DNA of 11,364 bases, from NCBI GenBank assembly GCA_025350385.1, contig JANXXZ010000210.1, positions 1 through 11,364 on the forward strand, in the 5' to 3' direction. Shown here piece after piece: positions 7,619 through 11,364 of this stretch. Position 1 is the first letter of the stretch; every line of letters begins with the position of its first letter. A program made the position numbers and the translations under genes. Origin of the DNA: Bacteroidales bacterium (GTDB lineage Bacteria > Bacteroidota > Bacteroidia > Bacteroidales > UBA4417). The notes beneath the pieces are model-generated. The model had not been told where the DNA came from. It saw nothing but the letters and a program-made list of their open reading frames with translations, and did not search any database.

Positions 7619-7761
7619 TTAGAGGATTTCTTTATTCACAGTAATGAGGTCAGTCTCACTTCCTGTATTGATGGCCCAAAGGAAGGAAATCAGGGTAAAT
7701 GCTATAGAGAAGAGTGTTACTCCTGCCGTATCTTTAGAATTAATATTCGGTAATCATTCAT
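7619..7761 (-). pseudogene. Possible frameshifted small single-pass membrane protein gene
   Basis: A minus-strand open stretch of 44 sense codons (7753-7622, stop TAA at 7621-7619) encodes a plausible membrane segment, GVTLFSIAFTLISFLWAI, followed by a polar tail ending VNKEIL. It has no ATG, GTG or TTG start and is preceded in frame by TGA at 7756-7754. An ATG at 7761 in another frame reads MNDYRILIL and then meets a stop. A one-base change near the CTAAAG at about 7733-7738 would join the two into a ~48-residue membrane peptide. This could be a decayed or mis-sequenced small gene, or chance. Confidence 0.2.
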
Positions 7762-7786
7762 TTTTAGAACAATCCTGATACCGGTC

Positions 7787-8308
7787 TCACACCAGCCCTG
7801 CCACAACTTCACCTTCACGACTGGTCATCACGGCAAGGTACCAACCCAGAATGGCAAGCAATGATGTTTCCTTAAGATCTGAGGCCAAAGGAAAAATATC
7901 AAGATGGGCATGGAGCTTAAATCCGCCTATATTCGTGAACTTCATGAGTGATTCTCCCGATTCATTCCTGAATTCAAACTCTGCGTGCCAGTAATTTGAA
8001 TTTGCCGGGTACCTGCGTCCGTTGGGAAATTCAAGGGTGCCGCCTCCGCTCCAGGTATTGTTTCGGAAAATGGCCAGGTTGTTCTCGTTGCCCTGCTCCC
8101 TGATGGTAACATAGGACTTCAGGAATCCCTGAGTTTTGAAAGTCCAGCAGCCATTAGCAGCTGTGCCTGTGGCTGAGGAGCCGAACCCGTTCTTAAACCG
8201 GAGAGTTGCAATTATTTCATCATTGCGCATTAATTCAAATGCCGGTTCCATAAGGTGCGGCTGTTTCCATTGCTGCGGGGCACCAATCATCTCATAGATT
8301 GACTTCAT
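7787..8308 (-). CDS. Conserved-looking protein of unknown function, 173 residues
   Basis: I do not recognise a named family. The product has no signal peptide, cysteine cluster or catalytic motif. From residue ~20 to 150 it is a run of alternating strands: FELMRNDEIIATLRF, CWTFKTQGFLKSYVTIRE, NLAIFRNNTWSGGGTLEFPNGRRY, WHAEFEFRNESGESLMKF, and then a hydrophobic C-terminal segment, LLAILGWYLAVMTSR. This pattern of paired strands ending in a hydrophobic helix is reminiscent of the Tubby C-terminal/LURP-one beta-barrel fold, in which the helix fills the barrel; that is inference from pattern only. A cytoplasmic or membrane-associated protein is likely. The ATG at 8308 is the only sensible start. 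It lies 99 bases downstream of the beta-CASP gene on the same strand, so co-transcription is possible, but a palindrome at 8317-8332 suggests separate control. Confidence 0.75.
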   Translation of the reverse strand: MKSIYEMIGAPQQWKQPHLMEPAFELMRNDEIIATLRFKNGFGSSATGTAANGCWTFKTQGFLKSYVTIREQGNENNLAIFRNNTWSGGGTLEFPNGRRYPANSNYWHAEFEFRNESGESLMKFTNIGGFKLHAHLDIFPLASDLKETSLLAILGWYLAVMTSREGEVVAGLV

Positions 8309-8316
8309 AATATCCT

Positions 8317-8332
8317 TCGTTTACATAAACGA
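8317..8332. repeat. Palindrome just upstream of the 173-residue protein gene
   Basis: TCGTTTA-CA-TAAACGA is a perfect inverted repeat with 7-bp arms and a 2-base centre, 8 bases before the ATG at 8308. The tight centre suits a dimeric repressor site better than an RNA hairpin. No regulator is identifiable in the window. Confidence 0.45.
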
Positions 8333-8407
8333 TACGAAAATGTTGGACATAGAAGACCAGGAAATGGTTATTCCGGATAAGCTCAGATAGCCTTGGCAAA
8401 ACTGTTG

Positions 8408-9808
8408 CTATAACTCAACTTCATTACCGCTTTCAGGGATGCTGATGTCGTGGAACCCGGCATTTTCAAGTTGTCCTTTATAAAATAGCTGCGCTTCATA
8501 TTCGCCGTGTACCAGGAATAGTTTTCTTATCTGAGTTTTGTCCTGGCAGCTGATAAAACTTTTCATTTCATTATAATCGCCGTGACCGCTGAATGCTTCA
8601 ATGTGTTCAACATCCGCTCTTACTTCATGCTTTTCGCCGAAAATGGAGACTTCCTTTGCCCCGCTCAGGATCCGCGATCCCAGGGTTCGGGGAGAACAAT
8701 ATCCAACTGCCAGGATAGTATTTCGCGGATCTGATATATTATTCGCAAGGTGGTGTTTTACCCTGCCTGCTTCCATCATGCCCGAGGCGGAAATGATTAC
8801 ACAGGGTTTTTTAATGAAGTTTAGTCTTTTGGAATCTTCAACTGCTTTGATGTAATGCAACGAGCTAAAACCAAAAGGATCAGGATCGGTTTCAAGCACG
8901 GTTTTAACATCTTCATTGAGGCAATCGGGGTAGAGTCGGAAAATCTCTGTTGCGTTAACGGCAAGCGGACTGTCTACATAAATATCGATTTTTGGAAGCT
9001 TCCCGGCATTGTAGAAGTTATTCAGTGCAAACACAACTTCCTGGGTCCTGCCTATGGCAAATGAAGGAATGATGAGCTTTCCTCCTTTTTGCACGCAGGT
9101 ATCGGTTACAACCCTTAACAATTCACTTTCTGCCACTTCATTGGCCGGGTGAAGTCGATTCCCGTAAGTTGATTCGGTAATCAGGTAATCACATTGCGGG
9201 AAAGAAACAGGAGAATGCAGAATACGACTTGAAGGACGACCAATATCACCGGTATAGGCAATCCGGGTAGTTTTGCCGTTTTCGGTGATTTCGATGTTTG
9301 CTACAGCGCTCCCGAGCATATGCCCGGTATTGGTGAATTTAACCCTAGTATTTGCATCAATCTGGAATTTCAGATCATATGGAACGCCTATAAACAGGTT
9401 CATACAGGCATCAGCATCAGCTTTCCGGTAAATAGGTTCTACTGGTGGTAGTCCCTGTCGCGCCCGTTTTTTGTTAAACCAGAGCACGTCATGTTCCTGT
9501 ATGAAGCCGCTGTCGGGCAACATTATGGCACAAAGTGAGCGGGTAGCATGGGTGCAGATCACCGAGCCCCGGAACCCGTTTTTATATACATAAGGGATAA
9601 GTCCTGTATGATCAATATGGCTGTGTGTAAGAATGATATGATCAATCTCAGCGGGGTCAAACCCAAGGTTTCGGTTTGCTGCGTCAGTTTCCAATCCTTT
9701 CCCCTGGAACATCCCACAATCAAGAAGGATTTTTTTACCGCTTTCGGTGGTGATGAGGTGTTTACTGCCGGTAACTTCGCGGGCAGCGCCGATAAATTTT
9801 ACTTTCAT
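8408..9808 (-). CDS. Beta-CASP metallo-beta-lactamase-fold RNase-like hydrolase
   Basis: The 466-residue product matches beta-CASP family nucleases (MBL domain, inserted beta-CASP domain, RMMBL C-terminus). The zinc-binding motif HSHIDH is at 62-67 (preceded by LT and followed by TG); further likely ligands are H163 in GHMLGSA and D188 in YTGDIGRP. The beta-CASP part shows ESTYGNR, GGKLIIPSFAIGRTQEV, YVDSPLAVNATEIF and the ISASGMMEAGRVKHHL block. The C-terminal SGHGDYNEM (H409) and LVHGE complete the active-site set. Relatives in bacteria are RNA endo- or exonucleases such as the Thermus TTHA0252 type, and eukaryotic CPSF73 belongs to the same group; a cytoplasmic RNA-processing role is therefore likely, with the exact substrate unknown. 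All catalytic residues appear intact and the length is typical. The start MKVKFIGAAREVTGS is the conserved opening of the family. A -7-like box lies upstream at 9858-9865. Confidence 0.93.
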   Translation of the reverse strand: MKVKFIGAAREVTGSKHLITTESGKKILLDCGMFQGKGLETDAANRNLGFDPAEIDHIILTHSHIDHTGLIPYVYKNGFRGSVICTHATRSLCAIMLPDSGFIQEHDVLWFNKKRARQGLPPVEPIYRKADADACMNLFIGVPYDLKFQIDANTRVKFTNTGHMLGSAVANIEITENGKTTRIAYTGDIGRPSSRILHSPVSFPQCDYLITESTYGNRLHPANEVAESELLRVVTDTCVQKGGKLIIPSFAIGRTQEVVFALNNFYNAGKLPKIDIYVDSPLAVNATEIFRLYPDCLNEDVKTVLETDPDPFGFSSLHYIKAVEDSKRLNFIKKPCVIISASGMMEAGRVKHHLANNISDPRNTILAVGYCSPRTLGSRILSGAKEVSIFGEKHEVRADVEHIEAFSGHGDYNEMKSFISCQDKTQIRKLFLVHGEYEAQLFYKGQLENAGFHDISIPESGNEVEL

Positions 9809-9857
9809 TTTCAGTTGCTATATGAGTAGTTGTAAAACACAGTAATTATAAGAGTTC

Positions 9858-9865
9858 CAAACTTA
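9858..9865 (-). promoter_or_regulatory. -7 promoter box for the beta-CASP gene
   Basis: On the minus strand TAAGTTTG matches TAnnTTTG, 49 bases upstream of the ATG at 9808, implying a leader of roughly 40 bases. No -33 TTG is evident at the normal spacing, so this rests on one box. Confidence 0.35.
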
Positions 9866-10080
9866 CATAATATTTTTCAGGCGGGATCTCTGATTATCCT
9901 AATAAATGACTCATGGGAATACCATCAGATACTGGTTAACGGAGAATCGGCTTGATTTAACTTAAAAAGTAATCTGTTTTCAGGACTGATTTAGCGCTAA
10001 AATAATTCTTCAAATAGCCAATAACAAACACACAATCAATTAGTTAAATTGATAATAATTTATTTACTCAGTCAAGAGAA

Positions 10081-10112
10081 TAAAATAACTTAATAAAAAA
10101 TGTAAAATAACT
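10081..10112 (+). repeat. Direct repeat TAAAATAACT, two copies 22 bases apart
   Basis: Identical 10-base copies at 10081-10090 and 10103-10112 lie 47-78 bases upstream of the ATPase start. The 22-base period is close to two helical turns, which would place them on the same DNA face. In such AT-rich sequence chance is a real possibility. Confidence 0.4.
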
Positions 10113-10158
10113 CATTATTCTATGTAATTTAGTATACTGAAAGTAATATAACAGCACA

Positions 10159-11343
10159 ATGATCAAAAGAGCTCTTTTACAATCCCTTATTAAGCGATTG
10201 AAAGAGAAACGGAAATTTATCCAGGTATTGGCAGGCCCCAGGCAAACCGGAAAGACTACTCTTGTTCTGCAGGCATTACAGGAACCCGGAATCAAAGGGC
10301 ATTATGTGGCCGCTGATGAGGTAGCCGGTCCGGGTAGTTTGTGGATCGAACAGCAATGGGAGAAGGCACATCTGTTAATGGTGCAGGAGAATGCTCAAAA
10401 ATACGTGCTTGTAATCGACGAAATTCAGAAGGTCCCCAACTGGAGTGAAACGGTTAAGAGGTTGTGGGATGAAGATAGCCGGAACCAGGTTCCCCTCCAG
10501 GTAGTACTGTCCGGCTCTTCAAGGTTATTATTGCAGGCTGGCCTCACCGAAAGCATGGCAGGAAGGTTTGAAACCATGTACATCGGGCATTGGCCGTATT
10601 CAGAGATGAATGAAGCTTTTGGCTGGTCAGCAGATCAATATGCCTGGTATGGCGGATACCCGGGTTCCGCCGACTTAATTACCAATGAAACCAGGTGGAA
10701 AAGGTATATATGGGATTCACTGGCTGAAACTTCCATTTCAAGAGATATTCTTATGCTATCGCGGGTGGATAAACCTGCACTCATGAGAAGATTATTCGAT
10801 ATCGGCTGTTCCTATTCAGGGCAGATCCTGGCGTTCAACAAAATACTGGGGCAATTACTGGATGCAGGGAATACCACAACGTTGTCCAATTATCTCTCCC
10901 TGCTGGATTCGGCCGGTTTACTGGGCGGACTTGAAAAATTCAGCCGTGATAAGGCCAGGAAGAGGTCCTCAAGCCCCAAGTTCCAGGTGCATAATACTGC
11001 TTACCTGGGGGCACTAAACCCGGTGAACTTCAGTGAAGCGCGCATGGATCCGGCAAAATGGGGAAGGGTGGTTGAATCGACAGTAGGCGCGCATCTTTTG
11101 AATAATGCCTTAGCCGGGAATTACAGTCTTCATTACTGGCGGGAGGGCAACTATGAAGTTGATTTTGTGTTGGTTAATAAAGGAAAGATTTTAGCTCTGG
11201 AAGTAAAGAGCGGCTACCTCGAGCGACGCGCCGGCATGGAACAATTCAGGAAACTTTACCCTGATGCCAAAGTGATGTTGGTAGGTAAACAGGGAATACG
11301 GTGGGAAGAATTTATCAATCTGAATCCTGCAAGTTTGTTCTGA
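10159..11343 (+). CDS. AAA-type ATPase with DUF4143 C-terminal domain
   Basis: The 394-residue product has the architecture AAA_14 followed by DUF4143. The Walker A motif is GPRQTGKTT at 26-34. Walker B is VLVIDEIQ with D87 and E88, and a sensor-like strand VVLSGSSRLLL follows. The middle region contains YGGYPGS and ETSISRDIL, typical of this family, then a winged-helix-like part. The C-terminus shows a PD-(D/E)XK-like arrangement: E306 in VVESTVGAHLL, D335 in YEVDFVL, and E348-V-K350 in ALEVKSG. The three acidic positions and the lysine are kept, although whether members cleave DNA is not established. These proteins are widespread in Bacteroidota and archaea as single genes, and their cellular role is unknown. 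The start MIKRALLQSLIKRLK is a standard family opening. The gene stands alone after a 350-base gap; the window ends 21 bases past its stop. Confidence 0.92.
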   Translation: MIKRALLQSLIKRLKEKRKFIQVLAGPRQTGKTTLVLQALQEPGIKGHYVAADEVAGPGSLWIEQQWEKAHLLMVQENAQKYVLVIDEIQKVPNWSETVKRLWDEDSRNQVPLQVVLSGSSRLLLQAGLTESMAGRFETMYIGHWPYSEMNEAFGWSADQYAWYGGYPGSADLITNETRWKRYIWDSLAETSISRDILMLSRVDKPALMRRLFDIGCSYSGQILAFNKILGQLLDAGNTTTLSNYLSLLDSAGLLGGLEKFSRDKARKRSSSPKFQVHNTAYLGALNPVNFSEARMDPAKWGRVVESTVGAHLLNNALAGNYSLHYWREGNYEVDFVLVNKGKILALEVKSGYLERRAGMEQFRKLYPDAKVMLVGKQGIRWEEFINLNPASLF

Positions 11344-11364
11344 TAAAAAAGAGCTGCCTTTTAG

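Larger units (their letters stand above)
9809..10158. other. 350-base AT-rich divergent intergenic region
   Basis: No credible gene lies here. It separates the divergent beta-CASP and ATPase genes. It holds the -7 box at 9858-9865, a 12-bp palindrome TTTAGCGCTAAA (9990-10001), an inverted repeat ATCAATT/AATTGAT (10035-10041 and 10047-10053), and a 10-base direct repeat TAAAATAACT (10081-10090 and 10103-10112). Bases 10040-10150 are very AT-rich. No tRNA or recognisable riboswitch is seen. A plus-strand consensus -7 box for the ATPase gene was not found. Confidence 0.6.

Noticed and set aside
7595..7623. Weak hairpin after the methyltransferase gene (TCTAAAAAC ... GTTTTAGA)
   Set aside because: The stem is AT-rich with a bulge and a long loop, so it is not supportable as an intrinsic terminator.
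11344..11364. Possible left arm of a terminator after the ATPase gene (AAAAAAGAGCTGCC)
   Set aside because: The window ends before any complementary arm, so the structure cannot be shown.

Overview
The window comes from a member of the Bacteroidota, probably an environmental Bacteroidales-like lineage. The signs are a secreted protein ending in a type IX secretion sorting tail, two lipoproteins with Bacteroidota-style lipoboxes, Bacteroidota-type -7 promoter boxes (TAnnTTTG) in four intergenic regions, and no Shine-Dalgarno sequences placed before genes. Genus cannot be read from the sequence. Base composition looks moderate, with AT-rich intergenic stretches.

Layout from left to right. The window opens inside a large exported multidomain protein (plus strand, 1-1772). 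It contains the end of a Big_2-like domain, an FN3-like domain, three tandem ~90-residue PKD-like repeats, an Ig-like module and a T9SS tail. A strong hairpin separates it from a convergent minus-strand lipoprotein gene (1875-2663). A bidirectional intrinsic terminator (2873-2907) then closes a minus-strand cluster read right to left: cysS (5200-6669), an ORF6N-domain gene (4640-5191) and an M2/ACE-like metallopeptidase lipoprotein (2927-4609). Gaps in this cluster are only 8 and 30 bases. Divergent from cysS is a class I SAM-dependent methyltransferase (6789-7589); the 119-base gap between them holds a -7 box for each direction.

Next come two more minus-strand genes: a beta-CASP metallo-beta-lactamase-fold RNase-like protein (8408-9808) and a small protein of unknown function (7787-8308). 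Below these lies a short stretch with a possible decayed membrane-peptide frame. A 350-base AT-rich intergenic region with palindromes and a direct repeat leads to a plus-strand AAA ATPase with a DUF4143-type C-terminus (10159-11343), just before the window end.

Most genes are ordinary: translation (CysRS), RNA metabolism (beta-CASP), peptide degradation and surface display. I see no defence island, CRISPR array, integrase, transposase, tRNA or rRNA. The least explained items are a near-perfect 31-base inverted repeat inside the ORF6N gene, the uncharacterised 173-residue protein with a palindrome just before its start, and the repeat-rich region upstream of the ATPase. None of these amounts to a demonstrated new system.
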